Assembly (NCBI RefSeq): GCF_008831285.2
Contig: NW_022204854.1
Location: 1 to 19,901 of the forward strand
Length of the DNA stretch: 19,901 nt
Origin: Nymphaea colorata
Taxonomy: Eukaryota; Streptophyta; Magnoliopsida; Nymphaeales; Nymphaeaceae
Direction of reading: 5' to 3'
The stretch's first letter is position 1; the number at the start of each line of letters is the position of its first letter. Both the position numbers and the translations under genes were made by a program. Positions 9,243-19,683 of the stretch are shown here, in pieces. The notes below the pieces were generated by a model. That model ran no database searches. It had not been told where the DNA came from and saw only the letters and a list, made by a program, of their open reading frames with translations.

Positions 9243-9988
9243 ATGCTGCCGCCCGCACGTACCCGCAGCGTTGAATTTCCACGGCCCAAGATCTACCTCT
9301 CTCATCTCAACCAACTCATCGATAAAAAGATAATCGCCCAGCCTGAAATCGAGATCAACAACAAACTGTTCCCGCAGAGAGATTTTGCCAAAAGATTGGC
9401 AACCTCACACCATAGGATTAAAAGCAGCATACAGCTACGCTCGCAAAAGTTCGACCTGCACTGGACCTCAAAAAAGTCAGAAATATGCAGATTGAAAATA
9501 CTAAACAGCCTGTAGTCCAAAGCAGCCAAATGAGACTAGAACTTCCACGCACCAAATCTACACAACTTCCTATGAATGGCAGCGCCCATTTCAAGGATTA
9601 AACCAATAAATTTTACTCTACTTACACCGGCCTGCCTCATAACAGTAGTCCTGAAAGCCAGCCAGCTTCCACTAACCCGTCTTCTCCTCAAAAAAACTAT
9701 CTGAGAAGAGGCTCCAACATTCAAAAACAAATCGTCATTAATCTTTTGCGTAACAAGCTTATCCGATAGCGGGAAGTGAACTAAAGGAAAGAATATAGCA
9801 ATAGCGAGATAATCAAGATGATTCACGTCTTTAAAGGCGTTGCCTTGGAATAGGGCAGTCGAAAAGGCCTTCAGACGTATTCTTCGAGAGATAGGATGAG
9901 AAACGACGGCAAAGGTGAGCAGAGATAGCTAAAGGGGTGGGATAATGAACCGTTTCATGATTTTTAACTGCATTAGGAAAAGTAATGA
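9243..9988 (+). CDS. Basic protein of unknown function (2 exons)
   Basis: Predicted 241 residues if a 20-nt segment (9515-9534, GTCC...ATGAG) is spliced out; the total is then exactly 726 nt. The first exon encodes a Lys/Arg-rich sequence (MLPPARTRSVEFPRPKIYLSH...). The second is polar and charged (TKSTQLPMNGSAHFKDETNKF, then KQIVINLLRNKLIRER) and ends in an acidic tail at TGA 9986-9988. No family recognised, no signal peptide or membrane segment. If the segment is not an intron, these are two small genes of 96 and 152 residues whose stop and start overlap (ATGA at 9530-9533). The splice reading is preferred because the segment has the modal intron length. Confidence 0.6.
9515..9534 (+). other. 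Probable 20-nt intron
   Basis: GT...AG segment of the modal length. Removing it skips the in-frame TGA at 9531-9533 and joins ...ILNSLE to LELPRTKS in the long downstream frame. The donor is GTC rather than the more common GTA. Confidence 0.6.
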
Positions 9989-10144
9989 TCAATTTTGTGC
10001 CCAAAGAACTCATAATGATCTTCCATCTTCTGATTTCTAATATCTGGTATTCACATCCTTTGATGTAAGGATATTATATCAACTTTGGCTAATGAATTGA
10101 TGCTGGTGTGAAGCTTGACGTTTATTATATTTTATATAACATCA

Positions 10145-11862
10145 ATGGAGGATGCAGATGTCACGCAATAGCAATTCCAGCCATCATAATCAGACAAAAC
10201 CTAATAAAAAGTGGTCTTCTTCCATCCTTTCCACGAGCAATTCAAGCAGGTTCGATAAAGATACACAAACTAGATAGCGGATGTAAGCAATCAATAACCA
10301 AGAAAATCGCACTGCTGATGAAATATCGGTAGGATCGAACTTATAACCTTCTTGTCAACGATAAAACCGACTATTTCTCTTCCATGTGGAACCATATGCA
10401 GAAACAACTCACTTACCAATCGCCCTATTTCGAGACTGATTTGCTCGCTATGGTGTCGGATAGGGAAAATAACATCATCACAGACATCATGGACGAAAAA
10501 CTTGAGATTTAAATGCCGAGGTATAGAGGAGATTAAACGTAAGAGGAGCTGAAACAGAGAAAACTGAACATGCTGAGGGACCAATCGTCGTAAATTCAAC
10601 GCAAATTGCTTGACATCAACGAGAGCATGGATTAAATCAAAGGCAACCAGAATTCAAATGGGTAATCACGATTTAAACCCTTCGAGATAAAGGAAGAAAA
10701 GCTAAAATAGTATGAATAGTTCATGAAAAAGCAGAAGAAAGAGAAGGAAGAGCGAGCCAAATTGCTTTAGTAACAAAAGAAGAAATAATAGGAGCTAAAA
10801 ACCAAAAAGTAGCAAGAGGAGAAAGAACTTAAGGAGAAATTGATGAAATAAAGGAAAGAGGAGCTGCTCAAAAAAGTCAAACAAAGCGAATAAAAACGAG
10901 AAAAGGAGAAGTTGTAGAGAGAGCAAAGGGATAAGGATTATAAGTTTATCTCAAAAAGCCTAGCACAGCAGCCTCCTTTGTTCAAAAAACTCGAGCAAAG
11001 CTACTACCATCGATATTAAAAGTCATAACTGGAAAACCGAAAGAAAGTGATGAGTGAAAGGCATTCAATGTTCGAAGCAGTTGATACGAAGGCTTTAGAA
11101 TAGCATGAGAAAAAGTATGAAGACATTCTTGCAGAAAAATAAAGGCAACGAAAATAAAGACTAGAAGACTACTAACGGATGATGGAGATGCAGCAAGAAG
11201 AGATGCAATCTAAATACAAGTCAAACTATGAGATAAAGACAGCTTATATGGACAAAAAGGTATAGTAGAGGAAGTTGGCTTTAGAGAAGAAGGAAAAATG
11301 AAAAGATTCATTGAAGAAACAGTCAAATAGCGATATCTGCCAAGGATAGATGAATAAAAAAGGAAATAGTTTTTGAAAATCATATAAAATCTCGACAAAA
11401 ATAAGAAGCTAAAGAAGGTTAAGCGCGAGGATGGAAGCTATGAATACTAGGAAATAAAACCAGCGATCCTCGTGTTGTTGGGCTTGAATACCTGGAAATG
11501 ACTAAGGAAATGGCTGCTAAGATGAGAGGAAAGCGGAAAAACTCAACCGACAATGCCCCTTCCATCTAAAATGAAAAGCCAAGGATATTTGATTACCTGG
11601 CAGAGCAGCGGAAGAAAGGATCTTCAAAAAGCCACCGGGATCGTCTATAATTTGTGAATAGAAAAGGGCTTTCCTTTGATGAAAAGTTGAAAAAAGTGGA
11701 ATTCTAATCATAAAAGCTCGAGTAGCTGGCAAAGCAAAAGTAAATGAAGCTAAATTCGGCAAGTTTACGACCAGTGATGAGATCCTGCAGCACAAATAGG
11801 AGATAGACCAGCACTACATCGACATCATCAACATGAAGCTGAAACTTATTAATCATTAATGA
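10145..11862 (+). CDS. Long coiled-coil protein, probably ciliary or cytoskeletal (multi-exon)
   Basis: About 535 residues. It starts MEDADVTQEQFQPSESDKTE and, after a 20-nt intron (10283-10302), continues KIALLMKYREDRTYNLLVND. Residues of roughly 200-430 are an almost unbroken Glu/Lys-rich coiled coil in which TAA and TAG supply many Glu codons, including runs such as LLEEQKKKEEELKTKKEQEE. A second 20-nt intron at 11265-11284 is well supported. Two later frame changes, near 11450-11506 and 11735-11774, are less clear: GT...AG segments of 35 nt (11472-11506 and 11740-11774) bridge both and make the total divisible by 3, but the skipped bases also look coding, so single missing bases are an alternative. 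The end is ...IINMKLKLINHE at TGA 11860-11862. No family recognised. Confidence 0.65.
10283..10302 (+). other. 20-nt intron in the coiled-coil gene
   Basis: Begins GTAAGC and ends ACCAAG. Joins ...YTNEIAD to KIALLMKYRED; the unspliced frame hits TGA at once, and the downstream frame lacks a coding-like upstream part. Confidence 0.8.
11265..11284 (+). other. 20-nt intron in the coiled-coil gene
   Basis: Begins GTAGAGG and ends CTTTAG. Joins ...AYMDKKV to EEEGKMKRFIEETV and skips the frame that stops at TGA 11299-11301. Confidence 0.75.
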
Positions 11863-12026
11863 ATTTCTATACTAATCATCCAAATATTCTATGATCCAAA
11901 TATTTTCTCATCATAGCCGATATCACAATATAAATCCTTCATTCATTTGCCAAGCTTCCATTAATCTTTGAATAAAAATACCCTTGCTATTTTGATCTCT
12001 CTTATTTCCCCTACCAATTACCATCC

Positions 12027-12683
12027 ATGATATATAGTTTTATAATATTACCATCATCAATTTAAAATAACAAATAGGATGGAGAAGACGATTCTCACTA
12101 CACCAACGAAGACACTTCAAGTTACATTGAAAGGGGAGGAAGGACATAGCAGCTCTCCACTTTGAATAGATCCACACCACTCCACTTCGCCCTCAGAGTC
12201 AACGGCCACTACTACATCAGCTACGAACAAAAACAATGTAATTTTTGCTTACACAGTACGGAACATCATCATCCGATCGTCGCATGGATCGTCCTGAACA
12301 TAATCATCATACAGGTCATCAACAATCTCGAAAATGCAAATGCCACCCTTAAATCTGCGATTTCCTATGGCCTAATCACTCAAAATGTGCTGTACATCCT
12401 CTTGTGCTTCCTTGATCCTGGAACCTTGTTCGAAGATGAGGAGGATACATATAATTAAGAAAGGACTCTTTGCATGACGTGTTCGGTTTACAAACTAAGG
12501 AGCACTAGGCACTGTATCTGGTGCAATAAATGTGTTAAAAGTTTCGACCATCATTGCTCTGTTTTCGGGAAATGCATAGCCAAAAGGAATCTCATTCTTT
12601 TTTATGCATTTATAATAGTCTCTTGCCTCGAAATGCCATGTATAATTATTACCTTAATCGGACATCTATTGGAAGCGAAATGA
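12027..12683 (+). CDS. DHHC-type palmitoyltransferase, short form
   Basis: Membrane enzyme that attaches palmitate to protein cysteines. Predicted 218 residues from the first in-frame ATG (12027); the first 20 residues are uncertain because the region is AT-rich and a short 5' intron is possible. Two hydrophobic segments (about 84-101 and 118-135) are followed by DPG, the family motif after TM2. The Cys-rich domain then follows: C-x2-C, HC-x2-C and FDHHCSVFGKC, with the catalytic DHHC at 174-177. One further hydrophobic stretch follows, and TGA at 12681-12683 ends the protein before a fourth membrane segment and before the usual TTxE motif. A hydrophobic frame continues (-1) over 12684-12787, but this overlaps the AT-rich leader of the next gene and may be chance. 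Confidence 0.85.
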
Positions 12684-12788
12684 ATGATCGTATCATCTTT
12701 TATCATCACTTATTTCCCATCCAAAGCTTATACTTTCTTTTGCTTTTATTGCTATCTTTGCTGCAATTCGATATAATTTTAAATATTA

Positions 12789-15535
12789 ATGTCTTCGTTG
12801 CGATTTCCTGTGATCTAGACCAAAAAGACAGTCATCGAAGAGGAGGATTACAACTTTGTCAACAAGGATAAGAAGAAAAAGACACAAACAGGCAATCCCT
12901 TAGAGCTTATTGAATAACTGAAGAAAAAGATCGACGAACAAAAGAAAGAAATCGATAATCGAAATATCACCATACAGGGATTGCAGAGAAACTTTTAATC
13001 GCTATCAGTGATCGTTAAAAATGAGAAGACGCTGTCGGCTACCCTTCGGGCTTAGCTTGAAAATTACAAGATGAATTCTGAAACTGGTGATAAACGGGCA
13101 ACATAGTTCCACGAGAAATGCATAACTCTTTAAAAATAGAACAAATCATTGAAGGAGTAGCTGCGGAATGCAAAAAAGGCACATGCGGAATGCTCATCAT
13201 ATGTTACGATGTGCGAGGAATTCAAAAGAAGAATTACGGGCTTGAGGAAACCAACTAAAAATTGCATAGTCGGATCATGCAGGCTGATGTTGATAAAAAG
13301 ATTCTTGAAGCGGAACTGGTCAAATATAAATCGAGCTAGAAGGATAAGAGATTGATGAATGAAAGAGTGATTGATCTAGAAGAATAGCTCAGGAAAATGG
13401 GAGATATTAACAATGGCCTAAACCTAAGAGTCAGTCTTTCTGGAGAGAAGTCATTAAATTGAAAGCAGAGATACAAAGTTGGGAGAAGAAAGTAGAATAG
13501 CTTCGGGCGAAACTCAAGGACAGCTAGAAACAAAAGGAAAGGCAAGATTATTAAATCGATTTCTTGAAGAAGTAGAATGCAAAGGCAACTAAGCAAGTCG
13601 ATTAGTATCAAAGAGCCATGGAGAATAAGATCTCTTTTCCAAACTCAAGCAAGAAGATGAATAAAAACTCAAAAAAGATTATCGCAAACTTGTTGTATAG
13701 TATAGTTAGCTTGAACAATCATTTAAAAAAAGCCAAAGATAACTATAATAGAAAGCTGAAGTGATTGATTTCGCAGATAAGTAAATAAAAAAACTGAGAT
13801 AAGACCTTGAAGAGTCAAAAGATATCTACAAAACGAAAGAGAACCATTACCAGCATTAGATATAAAAGCTAAATTCCTCTCTTCAAAGTTTGCATAATCA
13901 GCTGAATAACACAACAGGAGAGACAAGCGTCCTCAGCAAGAAGCTGCAGGAATAGCAAATGAGAAATAAAAACTACAATGATAAGATTGGCAATTTGCAT
14001 GATAACATCGACGAAATGAATAGAAAAATGAAATAACATCAAGAGAGATATGGCCATTATCTCAAGCAAATAGCTGCTAATGAGCCTGATGTCATCATCA
14101 CCAATGAAAGATAAATGGCAAGCTGGAAAACACTTCCATCACCACACTTTCTAAACTGAATGATCAAATAGCCAGGCAATAGTCTAAAATCATATAGCTT
14201 GACAATACAGTCAATAACCAGGCACTCAACATCGATACTATGAGGAAGTATATCAAAAGCCTTGAAGAATAAGTAAATACCAAATCTAAATAAATCATGT
14301 AGAAAAACAAGCTACTGAGGAAGTATGAAGATTAAGAAGATTAGATGAATAGGATGATCGAAAACTAAAGAAACTTATCTTTGAAAATTAAGCAATAGGC
14401 ATAGTAAGCCATGATGGAACGGATGAGAGAGCTTTAGAATGAAAAACTAAGAAGTCAAAAAGAAATATAAGATGAAAAGCTCGACTGGAGCAGCAACTAA
14501 AGGAAGAAAACCAACGAATTGCATAGAAATAAGGAGATAGCAAGAAAAAGCAGACAGGACTCAAAAGCTCTAGATTAGTATAGATTGTAATAGCAAAAAC
14601 TAAAGGAAATGATGATGAAAGAACAGCAAGATATAGCAAGGCTATCGAAAGAGAAAGAAGAATAAATAAAGAGACTGATCAGATAGAAAGAGGAAGAACT
14701 TGAAAAAGAGAAAAAGAAAATAAGCTCCTATGGTCTGATAATAAGAAACTGAAAGATTTGGAAAACCAGCTTCGTGAAGAATCTAATAAACAGCTAGAAG
14801 AGAAGGAGGCAGCCAAGAAATTATAGCTTGAAAGACTGAAAAGAGAGCTGTAGAATAAGTTTAAGTAATAAATGAGCACGATCAAGGATTAGGAAAGCAA
14901 TACGACGTAATTGAAAAAAATCTTAACATAAAGAACAAACCAATACAAGCAGCTTACTGAAAACTTCTCAAAGCTTAAGACATAATCATAGTTCTATAAA
15001 AATAGAAATAAAGAGCTTGAAGCCCTTGTCTCTCGCCTTGAAAAACAGTTCAAATAGAAGACCATAGATTTATAAAGAGAAAACAAGAGCAACAAGCAAG
15101 TTATCGAAGTCTTGGATAAAAATTGAAGGATTCTGAAAACACATGGCTGAACTTTAGAAAAAACAGAAAAAATAGCTTAAATACCTATATGAAGAGATTT
15201 AGTAATTGAAAGCAAAGGCGAAAAGCCAAAGAATCTAGGAAAAAGTGGCACTGGTAAACAAAAGCATGTCAGATCTTGATACTTCCCTAAAGACTCTTAT
15301 GAACACAATGTCATGTAACTACTGTGTAGAGGTTGTCAAGGAGTGTGTTCGGCTGGAATGCGGTCACATCTATTGCAAGAAATGTAAAGGAGGATATGAG
15401 CCAAATTGCGGTTAGTGCAAGAAGAAAAGCAATCCGATGAATGACAGGATGATTGACGATTCTGTAAGCAAGGCCCAGTATATGAAGATCTTAGTCAATA
15501 CCATCAAAGACGATTTAACCAAGATTAGCGGTTGA
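12789..15535 (+). CDS. Large coiled-coil protein with C-terminal RING finger (multi-exon, structure provisional)
   Basis: Starts MSSLRFPVIETKKTVIEEED and is coiled coil for almost its whole length (Glu/Lys/Leu heptads, with TAR giving a large share of Glu). It ends with a C3HC4 RING finger at about 15314-15418 (CNYC, then LECGHIYCKKC, then CGEC) and about 40 more residues to TGA 15533-15535. The frame changes at least six times. Candidate GT...AG segments are 13203-13228, 13434-13450, 13597-13613, 14091-14110, 14733-14755 and 15109-15157. Together they leave exactly 865 codons including the stop. Only 14091-14110 has the modal 20 nt; the others are 17, 23, 26 and 49 nt and each could instead be a missing base. 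Coiled coil plus terminal RING suggests an E3 ligase of cytoskeletal or chromatin type, but I cannot assign a family. Confidence 0.7.
14091..14110 (+). other. 20-nt intron in the coiled-coil RING gene
   Basis: Begins GTCATC and ends GAAAG. Joins ...QIAANEPD to INGKLENTS; the unspliced frame stops at TGA 14159-14161. Confidence 0.65.
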
Positions 15536-15695
15536 TATGCATAAAAGCATCTTTTTGTTTAAACAGCTAATCTTATTTGCTTTGCTGCAAAATAAACTAA
15601 AATTACTATCAATATGCTCTAATTAGCAATCAAGGTTGCTATAATGCATCAAAGATGGCAAGCTTATAATATTTTTTATTATTTATTTTATTGGC

Positions 15696-17783
15696 ATGTC
15701 CCAAAACTCCAAATTCAAGATCAAATAGTTCGAATGGTTCGAAATGGAGACCAAGGTTCGGCAGATAATCCAAGAAGTTTTAGGCCCGATGCAAAAGCGT
15801 ATCCTAGAAACATCGAACATCCTGCATAAGGTCAAGATCAACCAAACTGAAGACTAGGACAAGATCAGCCAAATCACTCTCATGATTGCTAATGATCCCA
15901 AGGTCTTCGAAACAGGCATCTTCCAGACAGTCGACCACCGCTTCGAGGAACAGACCAAACACATCGAAGAACTATCAAGGCAAATCAAAGAGTCTTCAAA
16001 ATATGTCGATTAGAAGTTCAAGATATTGGATATACGCATGGAAGAGAGTAGTGAGGTGCTCAGAAATGTTGCATCATTGAGAGAGAGAATTTCAAAGGAA
16101 ATATAACTGCAAAATGATAACATCAACCAATTGAGAACAAACCTTACCGAAATGATCGAAAACCTTAACCTCGAAATAAAAGAGAAAGAAAGGTAATCCA
16201 GAATAACTTTTAAACTGCTGAGAAGGAAAACTTGCTCGTAAATTAACGTATAAGAAACATCAATATGAACATCGAAAATGTAGAAGCTGTGCTTCAGAAT
16301 CACCGTGAAATGCATCGAGATAAGTCCATGAAGATTGAAGAGTTTGGATAGATACTTACAAGCATAAGGAAGAAATAAATGGCCTTCAATAAAGTAAACA
16401 GCTTGCAAAAAACTGCAAGAATATGTCAAGCAGATGGATAATTAACTTGCAAGGGCCTAATTCAAGATAGATAACATATCACCATTGATCACGCAGCTCA
16501 AATCAGTGACTGTCTCTTCAACGTCCTTCCCTCCAAGCTAAGAAGAAGATTACTATCCATTAATATAAAAAATACTATCAATTGAACCGGTAAGTTCTCG
16601 AAAAGCCATACAAGGAGGTAAAGGAAAAGTTTAACTCCATATAGCTACTTTAGAGATGCAGAAAAGAAACACGAAAGAAATCGTCCAACTGAAAAGAAAG
16701 AAGCTGTTAGCTATGGGAATCGACATTGACCATCTCACCTATGAGCAGCGATAGAGATACTACAATTAAGTCGATTTGGACGAGGCTTTTGATGATGAAG
16801 ATGATGAAGTCAAAGTGTCCAATAAGGTCGATTAAAAGCAAATTCTAAACCTTATCACCATATACTTCAATCAGTTCACAAACGGAGTCAGCTAAAAAGT
16901 GAAGCTGGAGTTATAGGACTCAAAGAAGTACATCTATGCGCTTGAAGAAGAGCTTCGTCATGAAATGATGGCATATGAAGGAAAGTATACAGCAACTAAA
17001 AAGTAATGCGAGACCTTCCATACCGAACAACTTCTCTAAAACAAAACATATGCTGAGTAGTATAAGGAAGCTCACAAGGCAATCGATAGGTTGAGAAGCG
17101 AATTCAACACAATCAGAGACCTGCAAAGACTATTCTACAACTTTTGCTCACTCGTCAACCACCTTTAGATTCAGGATGAAATAGACAAGCAAAACATATC
17201 ACTGATGGGAGTTCAGGAAAATAATAGTGATAATCCTACTCAAACAAAAGAAAAAAATAGCATTCTCGAGTTGGACAAGAAATGCTTCAGTTGTTGCGGG
17301 TACCCAGCATCCACTCTCAGTGCGTTCAAAATGGCATGTTTGACATACAATCCTTCATCCATCAAGATCGACAGCAAGGAATACAAGCGTGAGTAGCTTT
17401 TGGAGTTTACTACGAACATGTTGCATAACATCAAAAAATGCATCCAAGCTGACCCATCTTAACTAAAAGAGCAACCGTTACATCTACATCGCGGAACTAT
17501 CGAGCAGACAATCGAAAAGCCTTATTACTAGACATTCGAGGAGTCAAAAGAGGTTGCAAAGCTCGACAGTGAATAAAATGACACCACTTCAAAAAAATCA
17601 GCTGCGAACAAATTCAGAAAGACCAAGAAGTTCCTCAGTATCAATAATAGCAACGCAAACTCCATTAGCAAGTATCAAACAAAGACAAAATCCAAAAATT
17701 CCAGTACAATTAATGAGGAAATGATGAACGTTTCCGCGGCATTTACGGAGCTCAAACGTCGTAACATAAGTTTTCTTTGTTGA
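15696..17783 (+). CDS. Long coiled-coil protein with Cys-containing C-terminal segment (multi-exon, structure provisional)
   Basis: Starts MSQNSKFKIKEFEWFEMETK; the first 160 residues are a clean coiled coil. The stretch 16193-16660 uses several frames. A 17-nt segment (16238-16254) and a 20-nt segment (16523-16542) bridge two changes, but I could not settle the path back into the final frame near 16650. From about 16655 to TGA 17781-17783 the frame is continuous for more than 1.1 kb: acidic DLDEAFDDEDDE, then IYFNQFTNGVSEKVKLELE, a further coiled coil, then KKCFSCCGYPASTLSAFKMACLTYNP with several Cys. A Ser/Lys/Asn-rich, probably disordered tail closes it. I do not recognise the family; a ciliary or basal-body role is an inference from the coiled coils and the neighbourhood. 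Confidence 0.6.
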
Positions 17784-17798
17784 TTTCTATTCATTTAC

Positions 17799-19570
17799 AT
17801 GATTATATAACTCTTGGGTAAGTAATTGGAGTTACAATTCAATTTCCATTAGCGTAAAGAAGAATCTATCATATCGAATAAATCCTTGATTCTATTTTAA
17901 AAGTTTTACAGTTTTGAGGTTCTCATATGAAACGAATGATATTGAGGTGGAGGTCGCATCAACGGTTAGGTTTTTTGTGCATCTTGTGTTAGGCTGCTTA
18001 AAATTTGTTGAGAAGTTCGATTTCTTTTTTAGAAAGCTAATAAAATAGAAAACAATAACGACCATGATTTCCCGCATCAAGTAGACCTCAAACCTCGCCG
18101 AGATATACCCTGATACTAGTTCATAGCTCTGCAATAAGCATGTTAAGCTGCTTTCATCACTCAAGAACACCTTTGAACAGATCTACGATGGTAAAGATGT
18201 TATCTATTCAGACATGGAACCTGAAAAATATGTGATTGTTAATGGAATTGCCAAAGTTTTAGACCTAGGCACTGAGATGCAGCTTAGTTTTGCATTGGAA
18301 AATGGAGTCACTGTCCTCTTCAAAAAGACATACGAAAATGAAGATATTTACATCAATGGAAACCATATCGAAGAAGAAATCATATTCAATTCTAATGGAA
18401 AACACATCGAAGGTATTCACGAAAAGGTCGATTAAATAAGAGATATCATCCACATTATTCGAAGCCATGGATCAAAAGGAAACCATATTTGGAGCTATTC
18501 TGTACGTTCATTCAAATATCGGCTAGAGCTTGTTCGCCTACCAAGAAAGTTCATGCTGGGGTCCTGCTTGCTTTGCTAATGATCCACGATTCTTTTGAAA
18601 ACTTTTCCAAAGCCGATATTTTGGGAATTCTTCAAACAGTTGATCCAAGTCTTTCGCCGAAGATGCTCTCAAACATCTTGGATCAATACGAAATCAACAA
18701 ATGCAGCATCTAATCACCGAAGGCCATCACATAGCCATAAATTCACTTAGATTTAAATCTAAATGACCCTCTTACCGAAAGCGATAAGTCTATTGGAACT
18801 CACGAATCAAACGAGTCGATAAAGAGCAACGAGAATGGATCAGAGATAAAAAGCATGAGTGATAAGGGCTTAAAGATAGTGTAATCCCATACAACTGGAA
18901 GCCACAACAGCATATCCAGCCTCTAAGAAGGAAACTCAATGTTCAAATATGAGCCATCCTCAACGAAGGTCGAGATTGATGATTCACCAAGCTTATCATT
19001 TGTAGGCTCGACCTTCCCATGAACAGCTCTAAGCTTATGAGCAAAAGATGCGCAGGATCAGAGAAGTTTCAGACATCTTGCAGCAAGAAAGGTCTCACAT
19101 TTTGGAAGATATTCTTTCCTAGAATGATGAGGGGTAAATTAGATATGTATAAGACAATAAAATCTTGCTTGAAGCTTTTATGCAAGGTAGGATTAAATTT
19201 CAGAGTTTATCAAACAAAAGCACGAGCTAGACATTGAGTATGAAATATTCGATGAGGAAGTCGTCGAGCTTATCAACGAGATCAAGACACAAGCCAGGTT
19301 CATGAAGGTATAAATACCATAATTTAGGATTTTTGCATAATAGAAGGAACAGTATTGCTGATTTCCATGGATAAGCAGCACTATGCTGAGATCATGTGCT
19401 TCCTTAGAAGGCTTCTCAACGATTATAAGATGAGCACTCATCATTTCTTACAAACTAAGCACAAAGTCGACGAGGATAAGTTAAACGCTTAGATTGGAGA
19501 GATAATGTTCACCTCATCAGCAAGTGTTGGATGTGCAATCTATACATCTACTGAAGACGTATGGATATGA
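17799..19570 (+). CDS. Unknown multi-exon protein (about 542 residues)
   Basis: Start ATG 17799 (MIIELLGKELELQFNF). Six GT...AG segments are removed: 17919-17946 (28 nt), 18413-18440 (28), 18502-18526 (25), 19002-19026 (25), 19187-19203 (17) and 19308-19327 (20). This gives one frame of exactly 543 codons to TGA 19568-19570. Regions: VEVASTVRFFVHLVLGCLKF early on; a beta-rich block (KYVIVNGIAKVLDLGTEMQ, then TVLFKKTYENEDIYINGNHI) that looks like a cyclic-nucleotide-type or RmlC-like barrel, though I would not insist; helical HAGVLLALLMIHDSFENF; a Ser/Glu/Asn-rich linker; and a C-terminal coiled coil (EAYEQKMRRIREVSDILQQ). It begins only 15 bases after the previous stop and in the same frame. 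Confidence 0.6.
19187..19203 (+). other. 17-nt intron in the unknown gene
   Basis: GTAGGATTAAATTTCAG, the shortest well-supported intron here. It joins ...LLEAFMQ through a split Glu codon to FIKQKHELDIEYE. Confidence 0.65.
19308..19327 (+). other. 20-nt intron in the unknown gene
   Basis: Begins GTATAAATACC and ends ATTTAG. Joins ...TQARFMK to DFCIIEGTVLL; the unspliced frame reaches TGA within about 50 bases. Confidence 0.75.
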
Positions 19571-19683
19571 TTACTATTACTATATAACCTTAAAATAACT
19601 ATGAATACTGTGAAAAGGATAAGACTGATTTGGTATTGAGGCATCTATAAGATAAAGCTAAATTAATAAATAAACCAATATGA
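19561..19683 (+). CDS. Short open frame, possible last exon or separate small ORF
   Basis: ATG at 19561 opens 40 codons (MDMITITIEPENNYEYCEKD...) to TGA 19681-19683. The composition is coding-like and acidic. It overlaps the end of the previous gene in the -1 frame, so it may be that gene's continuation through an intron I could not place (a 50-nt GT...AG segment at 19507-19556 fits arithmetically but is longer than the others). No family recognised. Confidence 0.3.

Noticed and set aside
9536-10013. Minus-strand open frames over the second exon of the basic protein
   Set aside because: The plus-strand frame is continuous with the first exon through a 20-nt intron and has a charged, coding-like composition; the minus reading is an antisense shadow.
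10108-10282. Alternative upstream extension of the coiled-coil gene in its second-exon frame
   Set aside because: It gives a hydrophobic, low-quality sequence; the spliced start at 10145 gives a typical acidic N-terminus and a modal 20-nt intron.
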